This document shows, in pieces, positions 6,461 through 14,698 of a stretch of DNA of 46,956 bases. Numbering within the stretch: the stretch's first letter is position 1; every line of letters begins with the position of its first letter. This DNA comes from Motiliproteus sp036964625 (GTDB taxonomy: Bacteria > Pseudomonadota > Gammaproteobacteria > Pseudomonadales > Balneatricaceae). The stretch covers positions 1 to 46,956 of the forward strand of contig JBALTG010000024.1 in assembly GCA_036964625.1 (NCBI GenBank). Reading direction: 5' to 3'. The position numbers and the translations under genes were made by a program. The notes under the pieces were generated by a model. That model saw nothing but the letters and a program-made list of their open reading frames with translations, was not told the DNA's origin and did no database searches.

Positions 6461-9277
6461 ATGGTTGATACCCCCGGACAAAACAACCACAGCGATTCAC
6501 AGGTGGCAGAAATCCTGCTGGCACTGCTGGAAACCCTGAGACAGGAGCTCCAGCCCGGTCGGGTTACAGCGGTGTCCATCGGCCTCGACAGCTCCCTGGA
6601 TCAGGACCTGGGGTTCGACAGCCTGGCCCGGGCGGAGATGCTGCTGCGTATCGAGCACCGCTTCGAGGTGACCCTGCCGGAGTCAGTGCTGATGGTCACC
6701 GAGACCCCCCGTGACCTGTTGCGCGAGGTGCTCCGAGCGCGTCGGCGAGAGGGGGAGGCCGGAGGCGATCTGGTGCCGGAGGTGCAGCTCCAGTCCGCCG
6801 AATCCGTGCCGGAACATGCCGAAACCCTGCAGGAGGTGCTGGAGTGGCATGTGACCGCCCATGGGGATCGCCCTCACATCTACCTGTACCGGGACGCGCA
6901 GCAGTTCGATACCATCAGCTACAGTGAGCTGAAGACCGAGGCCCTGCGGGTGGCGACCCTGCTGCTGTCCAAGGGCGTGCTGGCGGGGCAGAGCGTCGCC
7001 ATCATGCTCCCCACCTCGCGGGAATATTTCGCCACCTTCTTCGGCATCCTGTTGGCCGGTGCCGTGCCTGTTCCCATCTATCCGCCGCTGCGCCCCTCTC
7101 AGCTGGAGGAGCATCTGCGGCGTCATGCCGGAATTCTCGACAATGCCCAGGCCTGCCTGATGGTGACGGTGCCGGAAGCCAAGGACGTGTCGCGGCTTCT
7201 ACAATCCCAAGTGGCGACGCTGCAGAGTCTGGTGTCGGTGACGGAATTTGCGGAGGTCGATCCGGTCAGCCTGAAGTGCCGCGCCCGCGGGCAGGATACC
7301 GCCTTTCTGCAGTACACCTCCGGCAGTACCGGTAATCCCAAGGGGGTGATCCTGACCCATGGCAACCTGCTGGCCAATATCCGCGCCTTCGGACGGGCGC
7401 TGCAGGTGGACTCCACCGATGTGTTTGTCAGCTGGCTACCGCTCTATCACGACATGGGACTGATCGGTGCCTGGCTGGGCAGCCTCTACCACGCCGCGCC
7501 CCTGGTGGCCTTCTCCCCGCTGCTGTTTCTGACCCGTCCCCAGCTCTGGCTCCAGCTGATCCACCGCCACCGGGGTACCCTGTCGGCGGCGCCCAACTTC
7601 GCCTATGAACTCTGTCTGCACAAGCTGCAGGCGCCACAGCTGGAGGGGCTGGATCTCAGCTGCTGGCGGGCGGCACTGAACGGGGCGGAGGCCGTGAGCC
7701 CCATGACCCTGCGCCATTTCAGCGAGCGCCTGCGACCCTATGGATTGCGCCCGCAAGCCCTGCTGCCGGTCTATGGCCTGGCGGAGTCGTCGGTGGGGTT
7801 GGCGTTTCCACCCCTCGAGCGCGAGCCGCTGATCGATCGCGTTCGCCGCGAGCCGCTGATGCGTGATGGCCGTGCCCTGCCCGCCGCCGGTGACGAGCCG
7901 ACCGCCCTGGAGTTCGTATCCGTCGGTTGCCCCCTGGTCGGCCACCAGATCCGCATCGTCGATACCCAGGGACGTGAACTGCCCGAGCGCCAGGAGGGGG
8001 GCGTGGAATTTCAGGGGCCCTCGGTCACCAGCGGCTACTTCCGCAATCCCGCCCAGACCCGCAAGCTGTTCCGGGGAGAGTGGCTCGATTCCGGCGATCG
8101 CGGCTATATGGCTGGCGGCGAGCTGTTCATCACCGGCCGCAGCAAAGACATCATCATCCGCGCCGGCCGCAACCTCTATCCCCACGAGCTGGAGGAGGCG
8201 GTCAGCGGTATTGCCGGGATTCACAAAGGGGGCGTGGCGGTATTCGCCTGCCCGCAGGAGCAGGGCAGCGAGCGGCTGGTGGTGGTAGCGGAAACCCGGG
8301 AGCAAGAGCCTGGCGTGAGGCAGGAGCTGCAGGAGCAGATCTACCGTCACTGCCTGACATTGCTGGGCAGCGTGGCCGACGAGATCGTGCTGGCCCCCTT
8401 GCATGCGGTACCCAAGACGTCCAGCGGCAAGGTGCGCCGGGCCGCCTGCCGTGAACTCTACCTGCGGGGGGAGATCGGCAAGGGGCGGACGGCGCTCTGG
8501 TGGCAGCTCAGCCGCCTGGCATTGGTGGCCATCGTGCCGCAGATCCGCCGTGGCGGCCGAACCCTCGGCGAGTATCTCTACGGCAGCTACCTCTGGGGAC
8601 TGCTGGCGACTTTGGGGCTGGGAGTCTGGCTGCTGATGGTACCGCTGCCCAGGCATGACTGGTGTCGAGCCTTGGCCAGAGCCGGGGTGCGTCTGGCCGC
8701 CCGCCTGAGTGCGACCCAAATTCAGTTTGAGGGTGAAGCGTACCTTCCCACCGATAACTGTGTGCTGGTTGCCAATCACTGCAGCTATCTGGACGGACTG
8801 CTGTTGACGGCGGTTCTGCCCCTGCGCTTCAGCTTTGTGGCCAAGGTCGAGTTGAAACGCAACCCGCTTCTGCATCTGCTGCTCACGCGCCTGGGGACGG
8901 AGTTTGTCGAGCGCTTCGACCTGCAGCGCGGGCTCGCCGATGCCCGCCGACTGTCTAACAATGTCGTCCGAGGCCAGTCGCTGATCTTCTTTCCCGAGGG
9001 GACCTTCGACCGTATACCCGGCCTGCGCCCCTTTCATATGGGAGCCTTTGCGGCAGCTGCCGAGGCGGATGTCCCTTTGGTGCCGATCAGTATCCGTGGG
9101 TCGCGCTCCAAACTTCGGGACCGCTCCTGGCTGCCACGATGGGGAAACGTTCGAATATTGGTGGGTAAGCCTCTGATGCCTGAGGGGAGCGACTGGGCGG
9201 CGGCGCTCAAACTCCGTGACCAAGCCCGGACGGAGTTGCTGAGCGGTTGCGGTGAGCCGGACCGGGGGGCGGACTGA
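6461..9277 (+). CDS. Acyl carrier protein / fatty acyl-AMP ligase / PlsC acyltransferase fusion
   Basis: A 938-residue three-module protein. Residues 10-85 form an acyl carrier domain with the phosphopantetheine site DLGFDSL (Ser54). Residues about 105-690 are an AMP-dependent acyl ligase: YTSGSTGNPKG near 285, WLPLYHDMGLIG, VYGLAESSVG, and the C-terminal lysine of TSSGKVRR near 654. The YHDMGLIG signature is typical of fatty acyl-AMP ligases. Residues about 745-925 are a PlsC-type acyltransferase with NHCSYLDG (near 772) and FPEGTF (near 843). GGAG lies 8 bases before ATG 6461. Inference: one protein activates a fatty acid, holds it on its own carrier and transfers it to a lysophospholipid or other acceptor. 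It stands alone, so the substrate cannot be read from context. Confidence 0.9.
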   Translation: MVDTPGQNNHSDSQVAEILLALLETLRQELQPGRVTAVSIGLDSSLDQDLGFDSLARAEMLLRIEHRFEVTLPESVLMVTETPRDLLREVLRARRREGEAGGDLVPEVQLQSAESVPEHAETLQEVLEWHVTAHGDRPHIYLYRDAQQFDTISYSELKTEALRVATLLLSKGVLAGQSVAIMLPTSREYFATFFGILLAGAVPVPIYPPLRPSQLEEHLRRHAGILDNAQACLMVTVPEAKDVSRLLQSQVATLQSLVSVTEFAEVDPVSLKCRARGQDTAFLQYTSGSTGNPKGVILTHGNLLANIRAFGRALQVDSTDVFVSWLPLYHDMGLIGAWLGSLYHAAPLVAFSPLLFLTRPQLWLQLIHRHRGTLSAAPNFAYELCLHKLQAPQLEGLDLSCWRAALNGAEAVSPMTLRHFSERLRPYGLRPQALLPVYGLAESSVGLAFPPLEREPLIDRVRREPLMRDGRALPAAGDEPTALEFVSVGCPLVGHQIRIVDTQGRELPERQEGGVEFQGPSVTSGYFRNPAQTRKLFRGEWLDSGDRGYMAGGELFITGRSKDIIIRAGRNLYPHELEEAVSGIAGIHKGGVAVFACPQEQGSERLVVVAETREQEPGVRQELQEQIYRHCLTLLGSVADEIVLAPLHAVPKTSSGKVRRAACRELYLRGEIGKGRTALWWQLSRLALVAIVPQIRRGGRTLGEYLYGSYLWGLLATLGLGVWLLMVPLPRHDWCRALARAGVRLAARLSATQIQFEGEAYLPTDNCVLVANHCSYLDGLLLTAVLPLRFSFVAKVELKRNPLLHLLLTRLGTEFVERFDLQRGLADARRLSNNVVRGQSLIFFPEGTFDRIPGLRPFHMGAFAAAAEADVPLVPISIRGSRSKLRDRSWLPRWGNVRILVGKPLMPEGSDWAAALKLRDQARTELLSGCGEPDRGAD

Positions 9278-9312
9278 CTGCCTGTCGGTTCGGCGCGATG
9301 CTTGCCGAGGGT

Positions 9313-9332
9313 GTCAGGTTGCCGCGCCTGAC
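9313..9332. repeat. Short hairpin downstream of the acyl-ligase fusion
   Basis: GTCAGG (9313-9318) and CCTGAC (9327-9332) pair around an 8-base loop, 36 bases after the stop of the fusion gene. It may help end transcription, but no T-run follows. Confidence 0.3.
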
Positions 9333-9420
9333 CTTAGGGAATTGGGATGGACTCCCCTTCTTATCACAATCTATGTGCCAGATTGGAAGTAGGTATCACA
9401 ATCGAAAAGAGGGAGCCCAC

Positions 9421-9785
9421 ATGAAAATTATGCGAGTCGGCCTGGATTAGGCAAAGAACGTTTTTGAAGTTGTCGGCGTAGATGCCGAGGAAAAGGTGGT
9501 GCTAAGTAAGACTATCAAACGGAATACGGTGTTAGAACTATTCTGCCAGCTACACTTTGTGCTGTCGGTATGGAAAGTTGCGGTGGAGCTCACTACTGGG
9601 CGCGTGAGCTTCGAAAGCTAGGGCATGACGTCCGCCTGATGGCGCAGCAGTTCGTAGCGCCTTATCGAAAGAACGATAAGCATGACCGCAATGATGCCGA
9701 AGCCGCCATCGGCGTGGCGGTCCTCAATCGCGTGTTAGATGCTGGACGCCCGAAATCCGTTCACAGTATGGAAAAAAGCTCATAG
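9421..9785 (+). pseudogene. Decayed IS110-family transposase, 5' part
   Basis: The frame opens MKIMRVGLD, hits TAG where IS110 transposases have a hydrophobic residue, and continues AKNVFEVVGVDAEEKVVL. This GLDxAKNVFE start carries the first catalytic Asp of the DEDD transposase. Near 9560 the frame shifts and resumes GMESCGGAHYWARELRKLGH, then DVRLMAQQFVAPYRKNDKHD and RNDAEA. Similarity fades after about 9712, and the remaining two thirds of the transposase are missing. With a stop, a frameshift and a truncation it is dead. The left end of the element probably lies near 9350; the right end was not found. Confidence 0.8.
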
Positions 9786-9863
9786 GGTTTGGATATAAGG
9801 CCAAATTCCGCTTTGTTCTTCTCCGTGCACCAACGCCCACCAGAAGAACGTTTTTGAATCGTT

Positions 9864-11534
9864 TCATCTCGTTTCCTCACTGCCGCTGTTGCCACTCGCA
9901 CCAAACAGATTATCAACAGCCTCCGCGGCTGCATCGGCATAAGGAATCAGCACCCGATCGGCACCGGCCTGCTTCAATTGCTCGGCATCAGCCAGATTGT
10001 GAGCCGTTACCGCCACACGGCCTTTGTAGCCATGATCGCGCAGGCCGTGCAGCAGGGTGAGATTGATGGGCTTCTCGCGCACGCTGCTCAAGACCCATTG
10101 CGTCTGCCCGAGTGGCAGGGTGGCGAGAAACTCAGGGTCTTCGGCATCACCGTAGCGCACTGCATAACCGTTCCCTTCCTGCCGGCGCACCAGTTCGGGA
10201 TCGAAATCCACACCGAGCACCTTATGGCCTTGTTGCCGCAGCTCCCTTGCAATCCCGGCGCCGAACAGCCCCAGACCGAACAGGATGACATCGGCGCCGC
10301 TCTCATCTGCAGTCAGATCCCGGGCATCTTCCCGGTGCGGCCGTTTACGCTCGAACACACCCAACCAGGGGGAGATCCGCTCGTAGAGGGGGTGGGAGTA
10401 CAAGATCATGTAGGTGGAGGCGCTGATGGTGGTCAACCCCACCAGGGTGATGAGGCCCATGGTGTCGGCGTCGATATGGCCCAGGCTCAGGCCCAGCGCC
10501 CCCAAGATCAGGGAGAATTCGCTGATCTGTGCCACCGTCATACCGGCCAGAAAGCCGGTGCGCTTGCGGTAACCCATGATGCCCAGGATGACCATGACGA
10601 TCAACGGGTTGCCAATAAGCACGAACAGCGAAAGAACAATGGCCGGCACCACCTGTACGCCGAGCATTGCCAGCTCCAGCCCGGCGCCCAGATCGATAAA
10701 GAAAAACAGCAGCAGAAAATCCCGCAGACTCACTAGGCGCGCGCCGATAACCTCGCGGTAAGGGGTAGAGGCCAGCGACACACCGGCGAGAAAGGCGCCC
10801 ACCTCCTTGCCGAAACCCAGATGCATGCCCGTTGCGCCCAGGGCTACCGCCCAGGCAATCGCGAACAACACCAGCAATTCCCGTGAATGCGCCAACCCGT
10901 GTAACAGCGGCGTCAACACATAGCGCATCAACAAGCCGATGGCGACAATCAACAGGCCGCCCTTGGCTAATACCTCGACCACCTCTCGTCCCAGGCTGGC
11001 GGCATCACCGGCCTCGCCCAGCGCGGTCAGGCCAATCATTACCAGCACCACCACGACATCCTGAACGATGAGTAAGCCGATGGCGATGCGCCCGTGCAGC
11101 GCGTCCACCTCGCGTTTGTCGGACAGCAGCTTGACGATGATGATGGTGCTGGAGAAGGTCAGCGCCACCGCTACATAGAGAGCGGTCACCGGAGACATCC
11201 CCAGGGCAAGAGCGATAAAGTAGCCGACGATGGAAGTGAAGGTGACCTGCCCCAGGCCGGTGGCCAGCGCCACCGGACCCATGGTACGGATAATATGCAG
11301 ATCCAGCTTGAGCCCCACCACAAACAACAGCAGCGCGATACCCAGCTTGGCCAGCAGATCGACCTGGTCGTTTGCCGACACCCAGCCGAGTACCGATGGC
11401 CCTACCAGGATGCCTACCAGGATGAAGGCGACGATCAGCGGCTGTCGCAGCCGCACACCGATGGCGCCGATGACAGCGGCCATCAACAGCAGCACCGCCA
11501 TTTCGGTAAATACGTTGCTAAATACGGGGGTCAT
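9864..11534 (-). CDS. CPA2-family cation:proton antiporter with TrkA-N domain
   Basis: A 556-residue inner-membrane antiporter of the Kef type. About a dozen hydrophobic segments cover residues 5-385, including the LRQPLIVAFILVGILVGPSV region and the paired polar segment FGKEVGAFLAGVSLA. A cytoplasmic TrkA-N (Rossmann) regulatory domain follows from about 405, with the nucleotide-binding loop ILFGLGLFGAGIAREL and VLGVDFDPELV. Members exchange K+ or Na+ for protons under nucleotide control. The ATG at 11534 has no strong ribosome binding site, so the start is less certain than the fold. It is flanked by transposon remnants on both sides but appears intact. Confidence 0.85.
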   Translation of the reverse strand: MTPVFSNVFTEMAVLLLMAAVIGAIGVRLRQPLIVAFILVGILVGPSVLGWVSANDQVDLLAKLGIALLLFVVGLKLDLHIIRTMGPVALATGLGQVTFTSIVGYFIALALGMSPVTALYVAVALTFSSTIIIVKLLSDKREVDALHGRIAIGLLIVQDVVVVLVMIGLTALGEAGDAASLGREVVEVLAKGGLLIVAIGLLMRYVLTPLLHGLAHSRELLVLFAIAWAVALGATGMHLGFGKEVGAFLAGVSLASTPYREVIGARLVSLRDFLLLFFFIDLGAGLELAMLGVQVVPAIVLSLFVLIGNPLIVMVILGIMGYRKRTGFLAGMTVAQISEFSLILGALGLSLGHIDADTMGLITLVGLTTISASTYMILYSHPLYERISPWLGVFERKRPHREDARDLTADESGADVILFGLGLFGAGIARELRQQGHKVLGVDFDPELVRRQEGNGYAVRYGDAEDPEFLATLPLGQTQWVLSSVREKPINLTLLHGLRDHGYKGRVAVTAHNLADAEQLKQAGADRVLIPYADAAAEAVDNLFGASGNSGSEETR

Positions 11535-11576
11535 GATTCAGTTACGCTCTCCGTCCATTGGCTTCTGCGTCGTTAC

Positions 11577-11723
11577 TCAGTACCGTAATAATAGGGTGAG
11601 AAACGTCGCGTGGATCTTGATATCGATCACCCCTTCAATCGCTGCCACTTGGTGTTTCAGGAACGCCGGATCACCGATTCCGGAAAAACTGCCCTGGATA
11701 ACTACAACGCCCTGCCAAGGCAT
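11577..11723 (-). pseudogene. Unidentified C-terminal gene remnant
   Basis: An open frame of up to 48 codons ends at 11577 and reads VVVIQGSFSGIGDPAFLKHQ, then VAAIEGVIDIKIHATFLT. It looks like coding sequence (regular hydrophobic pattern, GxFSGI turn), but I do not recognise the family. Its upstream side runs straight into the IS6 remnant beginning near 11714, so the only ATG (11723) belongs to the insertion. Probably the 3' end of a gene cut by that insertion. Confidence 0.25.
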
Positions 11724-11990
11724 TCTTCCGTAAATTGCTAAAGGGAGAATGCCAAGCTCCGAGGCACATTGTCACCGACATGCTGCGCAGTTATGGAGCC
11801 GCGCGCAGAGAGATCAGGCCCTCTGTCATGCATAGCCAAGGCGGACGGTTGAACAACCGGCCCGAGGTTCCCATCAACCGACACGGCAGCGGGAGGCGAC
11901 AGATGCGGCGTTTCAAATCACATGAGCAGGCGCAACGTTTTCTCTTCGCTCATGGCCCGATCAATAACCGGTCCAGCGGGGCCTTTGTCT
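11714..11990 (+). pseudogene. IS6-family transposase, C-terminal remnant
   Basis: Reads AKAFFRKLLKGECQAPRHIV, then TDMLRSYGAARREIRPSVMH and RLNNRPE. This is the second catalytic Asp region and the NNRAEN block of IS6/IS26-type DDE transposases. A one-base shift follows (the SHQPTRQRE segment is in the next frame) and then reverts to RQMRRFKSHEQAQRFLFAHG and PINN. The N-terminal half is missing here. A separate N-terminal fragment of an IS6 element lies downstream at 12665-12945, in an order that cannot be one intact copy. Confidence 0.75.
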
Positions 11991-12177
11991 CCTTGTTCCG
12001 GACCTGTCGAAACCGGTGGGGCGTCAGCCGTGTCAGATAGGGCGGTATCGGTTCCATCAACAGGACCACCGCCAGGCGGGCATTGTTCCTTTCTGCGAGG
12101 CCGCAGACATGGTGAAACGCCTTGAGGACCACCCCTGATGAATCGGTCACATACAGGATATTCTTGAACCGCTTCAT
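11950..12177 (-). pseudogene. N-terminal fragment of a universal stress protein
   Basis: Starts MKRFKNILYVTDSSGVVLKA with AGGAG 6 bases upstream of ATG 12177, continues LAERNNARLAVVLLMEPIPP and YLTRLTPHRF. This is the first beta-alpha-beta of a UspA-type domain with its start signals kept. After about 55 residues the frame runs into the IS6 remnant and stops at 11950. Carbonic anhydrase tail sequence lies immediately upstream on the same strand. Non-functional as it stands. Confidence 0.65.
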
Positions 12178-12254
12178 TATCCTCTCCTCGGTCTGACATT
12201 ACGCCCTGAACACGATTCTCTGACTGCACCTGATGCTGTAGTGTACGGACAGGT

Positions 12255-12475
12255 TCAGCCACTGATCCGAACGAGCTCAGCGCTTTCGCCGACCGCAGAC
12301 AAGGCGCCTTCGGCAATATTGAAATGCCAGCTGTGAAGTGACAGCTCGGCCGCGCGAACACGCTTGTCGATCCACGGGAACGCCATCAAATTGCGGGCTG
12401 ACTAGCCCACGGTTTCGTATTCGAGCGCGCGCGTGGCATCGGGCATGAGCTTGTCGTCCAGGAAAACCGCCCCGG
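12255..12475 (-). pseudogene. C-terminal remnant of a carbonic anhydrase
   Basis: The frame reads VFLDDKLMPDATRALEYETV, G, a TAG stop (12402-12404), then ARNLMAFPWIDKRVRAAELS and LHSWHFNIAEGALSAV before its own stop at 12255. It aligns with the end of the intact enzyme at 3880 (LMSFPWIRTRVEAGELKLHG, then WYYDLNSAELFAL). The zinc-binding part is absent. A relic of a second beta-carbonic anhydrase, inactivated by a nonsense change and truncation. Confidence 0.65.
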
Positions 12476-12664
12476 CTCGACAAACACGGCAGCGTTCATC
12501 ATCTCGGACGTGGTCAGGAGTTTCTTGCTTTGCAATTGTTTGAAGTCAAACTAGCATTATTATTTCCATATGCTTCGATCCACGCCAATTACTGTTGTAT
12601 CGCATCCAACGGTGCTCAACAATAAAAGCACATGCAGAGATGCTATCAAGATAGCTCAACAGAG

Positions 12665-12945
12665 GGCACTGTCAACTTAACCGCTACCATCAGGGAAGCG
12701 ATATAGTCGCCTGAAGAAAACACCGAGCAAACCCTACTCTGTTCACCGCTATCCCAACGAAATCACCAGTCACACCGTCTGGCTCTACTACCGTTTCGTC
12801 CTGAGCTACCTCGATGTCGAGGAGCTACTGGCTGCGCGAGGCATGAATGAGACCTATGAAACAGTACGGCAGTAGTGCCGCAAGTTCGGCCAGCGCTTTG
12901 CCAACGCCATTCGGTGCCGACAGGGGGAGGTTAGGGGATACCTGG
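12665..12945 (+). pseudogene. IS6-family transposase, N-terminal remnant
   Basis: Begins with GGCACTGTCAA (12665), matching the IS6-type terminal repeat start GGCACTGT. It then encodes YSVHRYPNEITSHTVWLYYR, FVLSYLDVEELLAARGMNET and YETVRQ. A TAG at 12873-12875 stands where the family has Trp, followed by CRKFGQRFANAIR. A frameshift leads to LGDTWH, the approach to the first catalytic Asp, where similarity ends. Dead element. The 180 bases to its left (12480-12664) hold nothing I recognise. Confidence 0.75.
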
Positions 12946-13065
12946 CATCAATACCGCGCTTGCAAGAATCACGCCGACGATCGCACGTTCGAGCCAACTG
13001 TGACTCACCAACCGGCGAACATGCCTTAAGGTGGCATTCGTGCGCCCAGCGAAGTATGGGAGATG

Positions 13066-14115
13066 TCACTCATCGTTCTGGACTTCTCTCTTTACATCCA
13101 GCCGAGTACACCACCACAGCCAGGCGCAACCCGCGATTCCAGCCAGCAGTGAGGCGATCAGGATGCCGGTCTTGGCCAGCACCTGCAGCTCAGGCTGGTG
13201 CAAATAAGCCAGATCACCGATAAAGATTGCCATGGTGAAACCAATCCCACCGAGTAAGCTAACGCCTACGATATGAGCAAACCGGGTCCCTTCCGGCAAA
13301 ATACCTATTCCAACTTTCAGTGCCAGCCAACTGGCGCCAGCGATGCCGATGAACTTGCCCACCACCAGCCCTGCGATCACACTCAAAGTCACGGGATGCT
13401 GAATGGCCTGCCCTAAGGATGCGGCGTCCAGTGGTACGCCAGCGTTGGACAATGCGAAGAGTGGAATCACCAACAGCGCCACTGGTAGATGAAATTGATG
13501 TTCCAGCCGCTGAAGCGGCGTCTGTACTTGGGCTGCACCGCTTTCCAGTGATTGAGCAATACCCCGCAGGTTAATGTTGGTAACTATATTCTCGTCTTGG
13601 CTAATTGCAGTGTCGAAACGCTTCATCAAAGATCGAACGGAGTAAGAAAAATGTCGAGGGTCATATTTTGGAAAAGCTGGAATAGTGAAAGCGGTTAATA
13701 TCCCGGCGATAGTGGCATGTATGCCAGAGGAGAGCATTGCCAACCATAACAGCATTCCCACCAGTAAATAGGGCAGTGATTTGCAGATACCACCACGGTT
13801 GAGCACGATCAGCACCCCGAATAGACCCGCAGCCCAGGCCAGGGAGAACTGATTGATCTGCTCGGTATAGAAAATGGCGATGACCAACACGGCACCGAGA
13901 TCGTCGACAATCGCTAAAGCGATAAGGAAGGTGATAAGGGGTTTTGGGATACGCTTCCCGAGCAGCACCAGCACCCCGATAGCAAAGGCGATATCCGTCG
14001 CCATTGGGATACCCCAGCCACGTGAAGCGTCGCCGCCGGGACTGATCGCAATAAAAACCAATGCAGGCATGATCAAGGCACTGGATTCGGCTATTGCCAA
14101 ACACACTCCCTGCAA
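13066..14115 (-). pseudogene. nhaA: Na+/H+ antiporter NhaA, N-terminally truncated
   Basis: NhaA exchanges Na+ for protons across the inner membrane. The frame has the catalytic region WGIPMATDIAFAIGVLVLLG and LIALAIVDDLGAVLVIAIFY: D41, D71 and D72 correspond to E. coli D133, D163 and D164. The offset of exactly 92 at all three means about 92 residues (the first two to three helices) are missing. DNA upstream of 14115 encodes no membrane segment in any nearby minus-strand frame, and the nominal start MQGVCLAIAESS is not NhaA-like. The C-terminal two thirds appear intact. Most likely a truncated, inactive gene; a functional shortened form cannot be excluded. Confidence 0.75.
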
Positions 14116-14698
14116 AAACTAAGACACTCACAGAGTGATCGTGTAGTGTCGGCTACATGGAAGGTTTGTAGATCATGAGCACTCAAACAAACATTCATCG
14201 AACGACAGCGCTGTTGTAACCGACGCAGTTACTTGCTGCCCAAAGCTACAAAATTTATGTCTGCTTTATTGATTCTGATGTATATAGGGGGTTGAGGCAT
14301 TCGCCAACTACAACTTCTGCTCTGGGCGCAACAGCTGAAGTCAGGTGTTCCCGCATTCACCATCCACTCTCGGGCGGTAGGTACTCGCTCGTCCATCCCC
14401 AGATTGAATATCGCTCATGCTCAGCGATCCGAAGCGACCTGATCAGCGGCCCAGTGTCTCCACCGGCTGACTTCTGCTTTGAAGCAACATTAAACGAAAA
14501 TCAAGGAACGACGAGCGGCGCCTTGTGTCGATTCTTGCCGCTGGCTCGCACTCGAATCGACAGACCCAGAGTGACAGCTACAGGCGCATATACAGTGAGC
14601 CAGTCGACCTGAGTATGAAACTTTATTACTCAGATGAGGCTTTAATACTTAAGATCTTTATTACTCGGCCACATTAAGTCCTTTCTTTTACCTTTCTT
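14116..14698. other. Gene-free stretch between nhaA remnant and Fic genes
   Basis: No convincing gene. It contains a 9-base inverted repeat, TGTCGATTC (14526-14534) and GAATCGACA (14554-14562), and one copy of a 30-base palindromic repeat (14603-14632) that recurs beyond the Fic pair. A further TTTATTACTCGG lies at about 14652, echoing that repeat. Confidence 0.4.
14603..14632. repeat. 30-base palindromic repeat, copy 1
   Basis: Starts GTCGACCTGAGTATG and ends TTTATTACTCA. It matches the copy at 17511-17540 at all but about five positions. Both copies hold the dyad GAGTA-N12-TACTC. This copy is 67 bases beyond the 3' end of the L30-Fic gene. Confidence 0.55.

Noticed and set aside
7436..9223. 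595-codon open frame on the minus strand opposite the acyl-ligase fusion
   Set aside because: High-GC antisense shadow; composition is His/Gln/Arg-rich, with no domain, and the plus strand has three clear enzyme modules.
11230..11733. 167-codon plus-strand frame opposite the antiporter start
   Set aside because: Antisense to the antiporter N-terminus for most of its length; Ser/Thr/Pro-rich with no domain.
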